A stretch of DNA of 64,000 nucleotides from contig NZ_RXOF01000011.1 of NCBI RefSeq assembly GCF_003970915.1, positions 124,001 through 188,000 on the forward strand, given 5' to 3'. Numbering within the stretch: the first letter of the stretch is position 1; each line of letters begins with the position of its first letter. Shown one piece after another: positions 16,317 to 24,870 of the stretch. The notes under the pieces are model-generated. The model had not been told where the DNA came from, made no database searches, and saw only the letters and a program-made list of their open reading frames with translations. Source of the stretch: Hymenobacter gummosus (GTDB taxonomy: Bacteria; Bacteroidota; Bacteroidia; Cytophagales; Hymenobacteraceae). Position numbers and translations under genes: made by a program.

Positions 16317-17615
16317 ATGCCCGACGCTTCTCCCCTCGACTACCAGCACCTGTTTCGCGCCCTGGCGGACAACTTCCTCGTCATTGCCCCGGACGCCGAC
16401 GCGACCATTCTGGATGATACCGACAGCCACGCCGCGGTAGCCATGAAAAGCCGGGCGGAAGTGGTGGGCAAGCCTTTTTTTGAGGCCTACCCCGTGGCCG
16501 ACCAGAACGAGGCCGACGTCATCCGGGCTTCGCACGAGCACGTGCGCCGGCACCTGGAGCCGCACACCATGCCGCTGATTCGCTACGACCTGGAGCGGCC
16601 CGCGGCCCAGGGCGGCGGCCTGGAGGAACGTTACTGGCAGGCCACCCACTACCCCATCCTCGACGAGCAGGGCCGGCTGCGCTACATCGTGCAGCGCACC
16701 CAGGACGTAACCGAGCAGCACCGCGCCGAGCTGCTGCGCCAGCAGATGCAGCGCGAGCTGGCCGAAAGCCAGGAACGGGCCCAGTTTACCCTGGAAGCCC
16801 TGCCTATTATGGTCTGGACCACCACGCCCACCGGGGAAGTCGACTACTTTAACCAGCGCTGGCTGCAGTTTACGGGCCGCCAGCTGCCTGAGCAGCTCGG
16901 CTCCGACTGGACCAACTCGGTGCACCCCGACGACCAGGCGCCCACCCTGCAAACCTGGCAGCAGGCCCTGGCCGACGGCGCGGAAGTGCAGCTGGAGTAC
17001 CGCCTGCGCCGTCACGACGGGCAGTACCGCTGGGTGCTGGCCCGCGGGGTGCCCCGCCGCAACGCCGAGGGCCGCATTACCATGTGGGTGGGCGGCGGCA
17101 TCGACATTCACGACCAGAAGCAGATGGTGCAGGAGCTGCTGACGGCCAACGAGCAGCAGGCCAGCCTGTCGGACCAGGCCTACCAGGCCTACCAGCTGGC
17201 CGAAAGCCAGCGGGAGCTGTTCTACAACCTGTTTATGCAGGCGCCCGCGCTGATTGCCATCCTGCGCGGCACCGACCACCGCTTCGACTTTGCCAACCCG
17301 CCCTACCAGCGGCTATTTGCGGGCCGGCAGCTGGTGGGCCTCACGGTGGGCGAAGCTCTGCCGGAGGTTATCGAGCAAGGCTTCCTGGACTTGCTGAACA
17401 AGGTGTACGAAACCGGCGAAGCCTACCACGGCGATGAAATCATGATTATGATCAACGACCCGGACGGCTCGGCTCACCCTATCTACGTCAACTTCACGTA
17501 CCAGCCCTTCTACGAGGGCGGGCAGCGGGCGGGCATTGCGGTATTCGCCTACGAGGTAACCGATCTGGTGCAGGCGCGCAAAGCCCTGGAGCGCCACTCC
17601 GGCAACCCGAGCTAA
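16317..17615 (+). CDS. PAS-domain protein without an output domain
   Basis: 432 residues from ATG 16317. Three PAS-type domains follow one another: ~10-135 (LFRALADNFLVIAPDADATI... ending RYIVQRTQDVTEQHRAEL), ~155-270 (FTLEALPIMVWTTTPTGEVD, WLQFTGRQ, then the PAC motif YRWVLARGVPRR) and ~300-425 (MQAPALIAILRGTDHRFDFA). A coiled-coil linker (QKQMVQELLTANEQQASLSD) joins the second and third. It ends after the third PAS with no histidine kinase, GGDEF or HTH, and a genuine terminator follows, so it is not a split kinase. It may act as a soluble sensor that partners another kinase. Confidence 0.85.
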   Translation: MPDASPLDYQHLFRALADNFLVIAPDADATILDDTDSHAAVAMKSRAEVVGKPFFEAYPVADQNEADVIRASHEHVRRHLEPHTMPLIRYDLERPAAQGGGLEERYWQATHYPILDEQGRLRYIVQRTQDVTEQHRAELLRQQMQRELAESQERAQFTLEALPIMVWTTTPTGEVDYFNQRWLQFTGRQLPEQLGSDWTNSVHPDDQAPTLQTWQQALADGAEVQLEYRLRRHDGQYRWVLARGVPRRNAEGRITMWVGGGIDIHDQKQMVQELLTANEQQASLSDQAYQAYQLAESQRELFYNLFMQAPALIAILRGTDHRFDFANPPYQRLFAGRQLVGLTVGEALPEVIEQGFLDLLNKVYETGEAYHGDEIMIMINDPDGSAHPIYVNFTYQPFYEGGQRAGIAVFAYEVTDLVQARKALERHSGNPS

Positions 17616-17635
17616 GCACCCACGCGTCCCCAAAG

Positions 17636-17682
17636 AGCCCGGCCCCGCCGCCCATTATGGAGCAGCGGGGCCGGGCTTTTTG
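17636..17682 (+). terminator. Rho-independent terminator after the PAS gene
   Basis: AGCCCGGCCCCGC (17636-17648) pairs with GCGGGGCCGGGCT (17665-17677), 16-nt loop, then a TTTTT run. Confidence 0.9.
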
Positions 17683-17813
17683 GGAGCTATTTCCGCTGGC
17701 GGCCGTGGCCCTGGGGCCTAGCCACCGAATGCGTTGGAATCAGTCAGCTGATTCTTGCTATTTTGCAAGCAAACTTGCGGCGCCAGCTGCCCGGCCTCTT
17801 TGCCTTGCCTGCC

Positions 17814-18428
17814 ATGAAACTGTTTGGTCACCGTTCGTCCCGTTTGCTCTCGGCCGCGGCTGCTACCCGCTGCGAGGCCTGTGGCGCACCAGCCGCGCTG
17901 CACTTGAGCGTACTCGGGCGCTACGTGCACGCCTTTGGGCTGCCACTGGTAGCCGTGGGCAAAACCGCCGCGGGCCAGTGCCTCGCCTGCCGGCGCGAGT
18001 TCCGGGCCCCGGAGCTGCCCGCACCGCTGCAGCCGACGCTGGCCGCCCTGGCGCCCCGGGCCAAGGAACCGCTCTGGCATTCGGCCGGGGCGCTGCTGGC
18101 GGGCCTGGTGGCGCTGGGCATCTGGGGCGGGGGCGTGTGGCAGCACTACCGCAGCGAAACCCTGCTGCACCACCCCCACGTGGGCGACCTGTACCACATC
18201 CGCTCCGAGGCGCCGGGCTACTACACCCTGCTGAAGGTGGAGGAAGTGCACGGCAACAGCCTGCGGCTGCGCCAGAACAACTACGAAACCGATATCGAAG
18301 CCGAGCTGCCGCAGCTGGATCAGCCCAAGAACTACGCCGCCGAGCCCTTCGACCTCACCCAGCTGGATCTGCAGATCATGCAGGTGCAGCACGAGCTGGT
18401 GGCCGTGGAGCGGCCGGGGAAGAAGTAG
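17814..18428 (+). CDS. Zinc-ribbon membrane protein, hypothetical
   Basis: 204 residues from ATG 17814. A four-cysteine zinc ribbon: TRCEACGAPAALHL and GQCLACRREF, each a CxxC. A single membrane segment follows (GALLAGLVALGIWGGGVW), then an extracytoplasmic part of ~85 residues beginning HPHVGDLYHIRSEAPGYYTL that looks like a small beta domain. I do not recognise the family. The ribbon would sit in the cytoplasm. The in-frame start 17 codons upstream is also possible. Confidence 0.65.
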   Translation: MKLFGHRSSRLLSAAAATRCEACGAPAALHLSVLGRYVHAFGLPLVAVGKTAAGQCLACRREFRAPELPAPLQPTLAALAPRAKEPLWHSAGALLAGLVALGIWGGGVWQHYRSETLLHHPHVGDLYHIRSEAPGYYTLLKVEEVHGNSLRLRQNNYETDIEAELPQLDQPKNYAAEPFDLTQLDLQIMQVQHELVAVERPGKK

Positions 18429-18482
18429 CCAACTTCGGTAGCGGCGCAGTCCTCAGGCCCTAGGTTTAGACTGGCCCGCATG

Positions 18483-19340
18483 TTATTTCCCGTAAACCTC
18501 CGGCCAGCGCAGCCGCAGGTAATCCGCCGGGTGGCGGCCCAGCCAGAGCAGGGCCAGCGTCCATTGGTTCAGGTGGTCGTCGCGGCTGTACTTCGTGTGG
18601 ATGACGTAGCCCTGAACCTGCTCGGGCAGTATGCCGTGCTGCGCTTCAAACTCGGTCCGGCTGCGCGCTACCAGGGCGTCCTCGTAGCGGCTCAGAATAT
18701 CGTCGTAGCGGTAGCCGATGTCGCTGCGCAGCTCCTCGAACAGAAACTGCACCACGGCCCGCGTCGGGGCGTCGGCGGCTTCGATGAACTCCGCGTAGTC
18801 CGGCATCAGGGCCAGCAGCTCGAAGTGCAGCAGCTGCTCCTGCAGAATCCGCGGCGCGAATTGCCGGTGCTGCCGGTAGTGCTCAATCAGCGCGCGTTTC
18901 TTCCCGGCGCGCAGAAAACGCTCGTATTCGGCCACGACGAAGGCTTGCTTGGCCGGTTCGTTTAGTGAGCCAAACGGCAACAGCAGCGGCTCCCGGTACA
19001 AGGCCGGAATCAGCTCGTCGCGGCAGTAAGCCAGGTGCCGTTGCCGCTCCGGGATGTTTTCGGCCGCGGCGGCATCAAACTGGGCCAGCTGCTGCAGCCA
19101 GGCTTGCACGTTGGCCTCGTGCAGGGCCTGGTAGCGGCGCAGCTGTTCGGGGGTGAGGATGCGCTGAAACGTGTCGTACTCAAAGTCCAGCTTTTCCCAG
19201 TGCGAGAAGTCGTCGGCGGAGTCAAAGTCCCTTTCCTGCTCGAACTGAAACACCGCCTCGGCTTGCGCAAAGGTCAGCTTTAGCGCCGGGTACTGGCTTT
19301 GCACCCACTCGACCTGCCATTTGTATTCTTCGGGCGACAT
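18483..19340 (-). CDS. Hypothetical cytosolic helical protein
   Basis: 285 residues from ATG 19340 (MSPEEYKWQVEWVQSQYPAL). Almost entirely helical, rich in Gln, Glu, Tyr and Leu, with no signal or membrane segment. Segments such as WLQQLAQFDAAAAENIPERQ and ALLWLGRHPADYLRLRWPEV suggest an all-alpha fold, but I recognise no family. An upstream in-frame start at 19394 would add an Arg-rich, unlikely peptide. Convergent with the zinc-ribbon gene and divergent from the M28 peptidase. Confidence 0.65.
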   Translation of the reverse strand: MSPEEYKWQVEWVQSQYPALKLTFAQAEAVFQFEQERDFDSADDFSHWEKLDFEYDTFQRILTPEQLRRYQALHEANVQAWLQQLAQFDAAAAENIPERQRHLAYCRDELIPALYREPLLLPFGSLNEPAKQAFVVAEYERFLRAGKKRALIEHYRQHRQFAPRILQEQLLHFELLALMPDYAEFIEAADAPTRAVVQFLFEELRSDIGYRYDDILSRYEDALVARSRTEFEAQHGILPEQVQGYVIHTKYSRDDHLNQWTLALLWLGRHPADYLRLRWPEVYGK

Positions 19341-19420
19341 AGCAACGAAAATCAGGGAGTAATCTGGCCGCCAAAATAGCCGCCGGCACCGCAAACGCCA
19401 CCCCAGCCGCCCCGGGGCCG

Positions 19421-19428
19421 TATGTTTG
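19421..19428 (+). promoter_or_regulatory. -7 element TATGTTTG for the M28 peptidase gene
   Basis: Exact TAnnTTTG match, 19 bp before ATG 19448. Confidence 0.55.
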
Positions 19429-19447
19429 TCCTTTCCCCGCTTTGCCT

Positions 19448-21109
19448 ATGCTGACTTTCCGTTCCTGCCTGGCCCTGGCCAGCCTCTGCCTGCCGCTGGC
19501 CGCCGCGGCCCAGTCCCTTTCCGTCGACAAGCCCGTGGCGGCGGCCCTCAAAAAGGTGAAGCCCACCGACATCAAGGCCCACATCGAGTACCTGGCCGAC
19601 GACAAGCTGCAGGGCCGGCAGCCCGGTACGCCCGGCTACCAGATGGCCGTGGCTTACGTAACCCAGCAGCTGAAAAAGTTCGGGGTGCAGCCGGCCGGCG
19701 ACAAGGGCAGCTACGTGCAGACGGTGCGCCTGCGCCGCGCCACGGTGCAGCCCGAGCCGCTGCTGGCCCTCATCGAAGACAAGAAAGTGCCCACGCCCCT
19801 GCGCGCCGGCGAGGATTACGTGTACTACCCCAACCCCGAGCAGCCGCGCGTGTTTCAGGAAACGCCCGTGGTGTTTGCCGGCTACGGCATCACCGCGCCC
19901 GAGCTGAAATACGACGACTACCAGGGCCTCGACGCCAACGGCAAGCTGGTGGTGGTGGTGCGCGGGGCGCCCAAGGGCTTCCCCTCAACCGTAGCTGCCG
20001 CCAGCCAGGATTTGCTGATGATTATGCAGAACGCCGCCCGGCACCAGGCCGCGGGCGTGCTGGTGGTCAGCCCCAACCCCAAGGCGCCGCTGCCCAACCT
20101 CAAGCGCGGGGCCTACAGCGTGCTCAATCCCAAGGGAAAGGTGGCCGCCTCGCGCAGCTACCTGCCGGGCGCGGGGCTGGGCGTGGTGGGCGCCGCCACG
20201 GCGGCCACGCTGCAGCGGCTGCTGCTGGCGGCGCAGTCGGATACCGCGCGGGTGCTGCCGGCGCTGCGCAGCGGCAAGCCGGCTTCGCTGCCGCTGCGCA
20301 CCGTAGCCAAGGTTGACTTCGGCAGCACTTACAAGGACTTCGACTCGTACAACGTGGTGGGCAAGCTCCCCGGCGCCGACGCCCAGCTGCGGCAGGAGTA
20401 CGTGGTGCACTCGGCCCACCTCGACCACCTCGGCGTGGCCGCGGCCGTGAAGGGCGACTCCATCTACAACGGCGCCCACGACAACGCCTCGGGCGTGGCC
20501 TCGGTGCTGGAAATTGCCCGGCTCTACTCCCAGCTCAAGGACAAGGAGCGGCCCAAACGCTCCATTCTGTTTGTGCTGCAGACCGGCGAGGAGCTGGGCC
20601 TGCTCGGCTCGGCCTACTTCGCGGCCAATCCGACGGTGCCCAAGAGCAAGATTGTGGCCGACGTGAACACCGATATGCCCACCATCATTGCCCCGCTGCT
20701 GTCGGTGGTGGCGCTGGGGGCGCAGCACTCCACGCTGGAGCAGCCGGTGAAGCGCGCCGCCGCCTACCTCGATATTGCCGTCGAAAACGACCCGGAGCCG
20801 GAGCAGAACCGCTTTATCCGCTCCGACCAGTACAGCTTCGTGATGCAGGGCATTCCGGCCCTGCACATCAAGTACGGCAACAAAACCGCCGACGGGAAAA
20901 ACAACCTCAGTGAGCTGGTGCAGAAGTGGCGCGCCGACACCTACCACAAGCCCCAGGACGACATCAACGGCCTGTTCGACTTCGACGCGGGCGTGAAGTA
21001 CGTGCAGCTGAACTTCCTCATCGGCTACCAGGTGGCCAACGCCGCCCAGCGTCCCCTCTGGAACAAGGGCGACTTTTTCGGCGGCCGGTTCGGGAGTGGC
21101 CTGCGGTAG
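19448..21109 (+). CDS. Exported M28 family zinc aminopeptidase with PA domain
   Basis: 553 residues from ATG 19448. Signal peptide (CLALASLCLPLAAAAQ), an N-terminal cap (IKAHIEYLADDKLQGRQPGT), a protease-associated insert (~130-260; VVFAGYGITAPELKYDDYQG, then GVLVVSPNPKAP) and the M28 catalytic domain. Zinc ligands are visible in order: His in HSAHLDHLG, bridging Asp in AHDNASGVASVLE, Glu pair in QTGEELGLLGS, Asp in VNTDMP, and a late His in TYHKPQDDI. The full ligand set suggests an active periplasmic or surface di-zinc aminopeptidase. The TAG stop is immediately followed by an inverted repeat at 21110. Confidence 0.93.
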   Translation: MLTFRSCLALASLCLPLAAAAQSLSVDKPVAAALKKVKPTDIKAHIEYLADDKLQGRQPGTPGYQMAVAYVTQQLKKFGVQPAGDKGSYVQTVRLRRATVQPEPLLALIEDKKVPTPLRAGEDYVYYPNPEQPRVFQETPVVFAGYGITAPELKYDDYQGLDANGKLVVVVRGAPKGFPSTVAAASQDLLMIMQNAARHQAAGVLVVSPNPKAPLPNLKRGAYSVLNPKGKVAASRSYLPGAGLGVVGAATAATLQRLLLAAQSDTARVLPALRSGKPASLPLRTVAKVDFGSTYKDFDSYNVVGKLPGADAQLRQEYVVHSAHLDHLGVAAAVKGDSIYNGAHDNASGVASVLEIARLYSQLKDKERPKRSILFVLQTGEELGLLGSAYFAANPTVPKSKIVADVNTDMPTIIAPLLSVVALGAQHSTLEQPVKRAAAYLDIAVENDPEPEQNRFIRSDQYSFVMQGIPALHIKYGNKTADGKNNLSELVQKWRADTYHKPQDDINGLFDFDAGVKYVQLNFLIGYQVANAAQRPLWNKGDFFGGRFGSGLR

Positions 21110-21214
21110 TAGCGCGGGCTTGAGCCCGCGTCCGCCTGAACGATGTCGGCGGAACCACCCAAGCGCAGACAACTAAAGTTACTATCTGATGGACGCGGGC
21201 TGAAGCCCGCGCTA
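21110..21214. repeat. Inverted repeat TAGCGCGGGCTTGAGCCCGC family
   Basis: 24-bp arms 21110-21133 and 21191-21214, each containing its own small palindrome (GCGGGCTTGAGCCCGC), separated by 57 bp. It starts on the base after the M28 stop codon. Confidence 0.8.
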
Positions 21215-21258
21215 CACGCTAATGGTCCGCTGGTTTCGTACCGGCGGGCCGTTTGCTT

Positions 21259-21948
21259 TTATTCCGGGCGCCAGTCGGCGGGCACGTGGGGGAAATACTT
21301 CTGGCGCATTTCCTCCAGGCTGGCGGGGCGCGCGGCGGCGAAGACGGGGAAGTGGAAGGCGTCGAGCTTGGTGAGCAGGTAGGCCAGCTGCTCCTGCTCG
21401 GCGGCGGTGAGGTTGCCGGCGGCCATGGCGGCCACCTGGCTCATGTTGGCAAAGGCCTCGAACAGCACCTGCTGGCCGGCCGGCGTCAGGCTCAGCAGCT
21501 TGCGGCGGCGGTCGGTGGCGTGGGGGGCTTCCTGGATGAGGCCGGCCGCCAGCAGCCGCCGGATGATTTCGGAGCCGGTGGGCTTTTCGTGGATGTTGCG
21601 CGTTATCAGCTCACTCTTGCTCAGCGGCCCGCGGCCGTACACTGCCGCCAGGTAGGAAAAGTCGTCGTAGGTGATGAGCGGGGTATTGAGCAAGGCCAGG
21701 CGCGAGTAGGTGCGCAGGTAGCGGTACATGAAGGTGACGAACTTGCCGATAACCGAGGCGGCCGTTTCCATCGGGTGGCTGGGCTCCCGCTCCACCGTCT
21801 GGCGCTGGGGCGCGTCGGCGGTGCCGGTGCGGGCCTGCAGCCAGCGGCTGAACGCGGCCAGCTCCGCAGCCGAATCGGCCGCCGGGGACGCGTCCCGGTG
21901 AAATTCTTCCGCCAGCTCTACCAGCTGTTTGACGAGGCTGTAATCCAT
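21259..21948 (-). CDS. MarR-family winged-helix regulator
   Basis: 229 residues. After an N-terminal helical extension of ~75 residues comes a MarR fold: helix with YLRTYSRLALLNTPLITYDD, wHTH starting LAAVYGRGPLSKSELITRNI, recognition helix KPTGSEIIRRLLAAGLI, the wing HATDRRRKLLSLTPAG, and the C-terminal dimer helix VLFEAFANMSQVAAMAAG. The extension is longer than in usual MarR proteins (~145 residues). It is divergent from the TonB receptor with a 146-bp AT-rich gap, so regulation of that receptor and itself is the natural inference. Confidence 0.88.
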   Translation of the reverse strand: MDYSLVKQLVELAEEFHRDASPAADSAAELAAFSRWLQARTGTADAPQRQTVEREPSHPMETAASVIGKFVTFMYRYLRTYSRLALLNTPLITYDDFSYLAAVYGRGPLSKSELITRNIHEKPTGSEIIRRLLAAGLIQEAPHATDRRRKLLSLTPAGQQVLFEAFANMSQVAAMAAGNLTAAEQEQLAYLLTKLDAFHFPVFAAARPASLEEMRQKYFPHVPADWRPE

Positions 21949-21996
21949 ACGAACACTATCGGCTACCCGGCGGCTGGGAGCCGCTGGTTTGCATTA

Positions 21997-22060
21997 CGAA
22001 AGGTACAAAAACATTTAAAACATATTCTGATATAGAACGTTTTTAGACTAAATGCGCTAA
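21997..22060. promoter_or_regulatory. AT-rich divergent control region between MarR gene and TonB receptor
   Basis: The gap 21949-22094 is the most AT-rich stretch in its neighbourhood. It contains the imperfect dyad AAAACATATTCTGATATAGAA / CGTTTT (core TTCT-5-AGAA at ~22024-22036), which could be a MarR operator. On the minus strand TACCTTTCG (about 21999-22007) could be the regulator's -7 element; TAACATTG near 22059 is a candidate for the receptor. Confidence 0.4.
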
Positions 22061-22094
22061 CATTGCGCCACCAAACCGTCTAATAACATCCTAT

Positions 22095-24557
22095 ATGCGC
22101 CAGCTTCTACCCTATCTGCGCCCGGCCACCATCCTCGCGGCGGCGCTGAGCAGCTCCGTGGCCCTGGCCCAGACCACTGGCATCGTCACGGGCACGGTGC
22201 GCGACCGGCGCACCCAAGAGCTGCTGCCGGGCGTGTCGGTGGTGGTGGAAGGGGCGAATGTGGGCACCGTAACCGACGAGCAGGGCCGCTACCGCCTCAC
22301 GGGCGTGCCCACCGGCAGCTACAACCTGCGCGCCTCCTTCGTGGGCTACGACGCGCTGCTGCGGGCCAACGTGGTGGTGACCAGCGGCAACGCCAACGTG
22401 CTGAACCTGGAGCTGAGCCCCGCGGCCCAGCAGCTCGGCGAGGTGCAGGTGGTGGCCAACCGGGCCATCCGCGTGGCCACGGCCGAAACGCCGCTGTCGG
22501 TGCAGCGGCTGAGTACCGAGGAAATCCGCTCCAACCCCGGCGGCAACTTCGACATCTCGAAGGTGGTGCAGACCTTGCCCGGCGTGGGCGGGGGCGGCAC
22601 CGGCGGCACGGCCGGCTTCCGCAACGACATCATCATCCGTGGCGGGGCGCCCAACGAAAACGTGTTTTACCTCGACGGCATCGAGGTGCCCGTCATCAAC
22701 CACTTCCAGACCCAGGGCTCGGCTGGCGGGCCCACGGGCATTCTGAATGTGTCGTTTATCGAGGACGTGACCTTGAGCACTTCGGCCTTCGAGGCGCGCT
22801 ACGACAACACCTTGTCGTCGGTGTTCCAATTCCGGCAGCGCGACGGCAACCCCGACCGCCTGCAGGGCAACGTGCGCCTGAGCGGCACCGAAGTGGCCGG
22901 CACCCTGGAAGGCCCGCTGGCCCCGAAAACCACCTTCCTGGCCTCGGCGCGGCGCTCCTATTTGCAGTACCTGTTCCGGCTGATTGACCTGCCCATCCGG
23001 CCCAACTATTGGGACTTCCAGTTCAAGACCACCACCAAACTCTCGCCCAAGACCACCATTACCACCCTGGGCATCGGGGCCATCGACAAGTTCCGGCTGG
23101 CCGTGCCGCGCGAGTCTTCGCCCGACAAGGAGTACGTGCTGCGCTCCAACCCCAGCGTCGACCAGTGGAACTACACCGTGGGCGCCTCCCTGCGCCAGCT
23201 GCTCCCCGACGGCTACCTGAACGTGGCCCTGAGCCGCACCCAGCTCGATAACCGCCTCGACCAGTTTCAGGACGGGCAGACCGGCGACGAAACCAGGCGC
23301 GTGCTGCTGACCCGCTCGGGCGAAACCGAGAACAAGCTGCGCGTGGACGTGAACAAGGCCCGCGGCCGGTGGCAGTGGGCCTACGGCGGCTCGGCCCAGC
23401 TCATCGGCTACGACAGCCGCTACTTCGCCCGCCTGCGCCGCGAAGTGCGCGACGCCGGGGGCAACGTCGTCTCGCCCGACGTGGACGTCAGCTTCCAGAC
23501 CGACCTGAGCTTCCTGCGCTACGGCCTGTTCGGGCAGGCCACCCGCACCCTGCTGCCCGACGACCAGCTGACCCTCTCCGCCGGCCTGCGCACCGACGGC
23601 AACACCTTCACCGACGACGGCCACAACCTGCTGCGCACCCTGTCGCCGCGCCTTTCGGCCTCCTACGCCCTGGCCGACAAGTGGAACCTGAACGCCTCGG
23701 TGGGCCGCTACTACAAGATTCCGCCCAGCACCATCCTGGGCTTCCGCGACGAGGCCGGCAACCCGGTCAATAAGTCGAGCCGCTACATCCGCTCCGACCA
23801 CTACGTGGCCGGCCTGGAGTGGCTGCCCGGCCCGGCCACGCGCTTTACGCTCGAAGGCTTCTACAAGCGCTATAGCAACTACCCGGTGTCGGTGCGCGAC
23901 GGTATTTCCCTGGCCAACCTCGGCGGCGACTTCACCGCCCTGGGCAACGAGGCGGTGAGCAGCACGGGCCGGGGCCGGGCCTTCGGGGTGGAGTTTTTCT
24001 TCCAGCAGAAGCTCACCCGGCGCATCTTCGCCGTGACGTCGCTGACGGCCTTCCGCTCGGAGTTCAGCGGCCGGAGCGGGCAGTACGTGCCTTCGGCCTG
24101 GGATTCGCGCTTTCTGGCTTCGGCCCTGTTCGGCTACAAGTTCGGCCGGGGCTGGGAAGTGGGGCTGAAATACCGCTTTGCCGGCGGCTCGCCCTACACG
24201 CCCTTCGACGAGGCCGCGTCGCAGGCCAGCTACCTGGCCACCGGCCGCGGCGTGCTCGACTACGCGCGCCTGAACACCCTACGCCTGGGCAATTTCCAGC
24301 AGCTGGATTTCCGCCTCGACAAGAAAATCAACTGGCGCCGCACCACGCTCGACCTGTTCATCGACCTGCAAAACGCGCTGCTCATCGTCAACCCCAGCCA
24401 GCCCAGCTACACCTTCCAGCGCCTGCCCGACAACTCCGGCTTCGCCAGCACCGACGGCCAGCCCGTGCAGCCCGACGGCTCCAACGCTATTCCGGTGCTG
24501 CTGCAGGACGACGACGCGCTGATTACGCCCACCATCGGCTTCATCTTCGAGTTTTGA
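22095..24557 (+). CDS. TonB-dependent receptor with N-terminal carboxypeptidase-regulatory domain
   Basis: 820 residues. Signal peptide ending ALAQ (~26), CarboxypepD_reg-like domain ~30-110 (IVTGTVRDRRTQELLPGVSV, GRYRLTGVPTGSYNLRASFV), a plug ~125-250 (ISKVVQTLPGVGGGG, DIIIRGGAPNENVFYLDGIE), then the 22-strand barrel ending GFIFEF. The single-component, non-SusC length and absence of a SusD partner fit an iron-complex, vitamin or small-molecule receptor. The adjacent MarR regulator and the small ACP-like gene downstream (2-bp gap) are the only candidates for functional links. Confidence 0.92.
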   Translation: MRQLLPYLRPATILAAALSSSVALAQTTGIVTGTVRDRRTQELLPGVSVVVEGANVGTVTDEQGRYRLTGVPTGSYNLRASFVGYDALLRANVVVTSGNANVLNLELSPAAQQLGEVQVVANRAIRVATAETPLSVQRLSTEEIRSNPGGNFDISKVVQTLPGVGGGGTGGTAGFRNDIIIRGGAPNENVFYLDGIEVPVINHFQTQGSAGGPTGILNVSFIEDVTLSTSAFEARYDNTLSSVFQFRQRDGNPDRLQGNVRLSGTEVAGTLEGPLAPKTTFLASARRSYLQYLFRLIDLPIRPNYWDFQFKTTTKLSPKTTITTLGIGAIDKFRLAVPRESSPDKEYVLRSNPSVDQWNYTVGASLRQLLPDGYLNVALSRTQLDNRLDQFQDGQTGDETRRVLLTRSGETENKLRVDVNKARGRWQWAYGGSAQLIGYDSRYFARLRREVRDAGGNVVSPDVDVSFQTDLSFLRYGLFGQATRTLLPDDQLTLSAGLRTDGNTFTDDGHNLLRTLSPRLSASYALADKWNLNASVGRYYKIPPSTILGFRDEAGNPVNKSSRYIRSDHYVAGLEWLPGPATRFTLEGFYKRYSNYPVSVRDGISLANLGGDFTALGNEAVSSTGRGRAFGVEFFFQQKLTRRIFAVTSLTAFRSEFSGRSGQYVPSAWDSRFLASALFGYKFGRGWEVGLKYRFAGGSPYTPFDEAASQASYLATGRGVLDYARLNTLRLGNFQQLDFRLDKKINWRRTTLDLFIDLQNALLIVNPSQPSYTFQRLPDNSGFASTDGQPVQPDGSNAIPVLLQDDDALITPTIGFIFEF

Positions 24558-24559
24558 GC

Positions 24560-24823
24560 ATGATGTTCGCCGCCATCGAGCGTACCCTGGGCCAGCTGCT
24601 GTACCGCGACCTTTGGACGCCCACGCCCGCTGCCCCGCTCCCGCTCACGTTTCGGGCGCTGGGCATGAGCGAGCTGGATTTGCACCTGCTGCTGTTTGAG
24701 CTGCAGATGAGCCACGGCGCGGTGTACCCCGCCGAGTCCGTCGGCCTCGACGACGCGCTGCACTACCTGGTGGCCTTGACGGCCGTGCTGATTCCGCCGG
24801 CTACCCATCCGCAGGCCGGCTAA
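24560..24823 (+). CDS. Small acyl-carrier-protein-like protein
   Basis: 87 residues from ATG 24560, 2 bp after the receptor stop. The pattern ALGMSELDLHLLLFELQMSH followed by VYPAESVGLDDALHYLVALT resembles the helix-II and helix-III region of acyl carrier proteins, where the phosphopantetheine serine sits in a DSL motif; here the corresponding stretch reads MSEL, so a serine is present but the Asp is not. It may be a divergent carrier protein or only share the four-helix shape. A carrier protein here would fit the AMP-dependent ligase 1.4 kb downstream. The tight coupling to a TonB receptor is odd. Confidence 0.5.
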   Translation: MMFAAIERTLGQLLYRDLWTPTPAAPLPLTFRALGMSELDLHLLLFELQMSHGAVYPAESVGLDDALHYLVALTAVLIPPATHPQAG

Positions 24824-24870
24824 ACTGCTCCTCTTTGTTAGGGGCGCCGCTATGGTGGCGGCCGCCAGTT

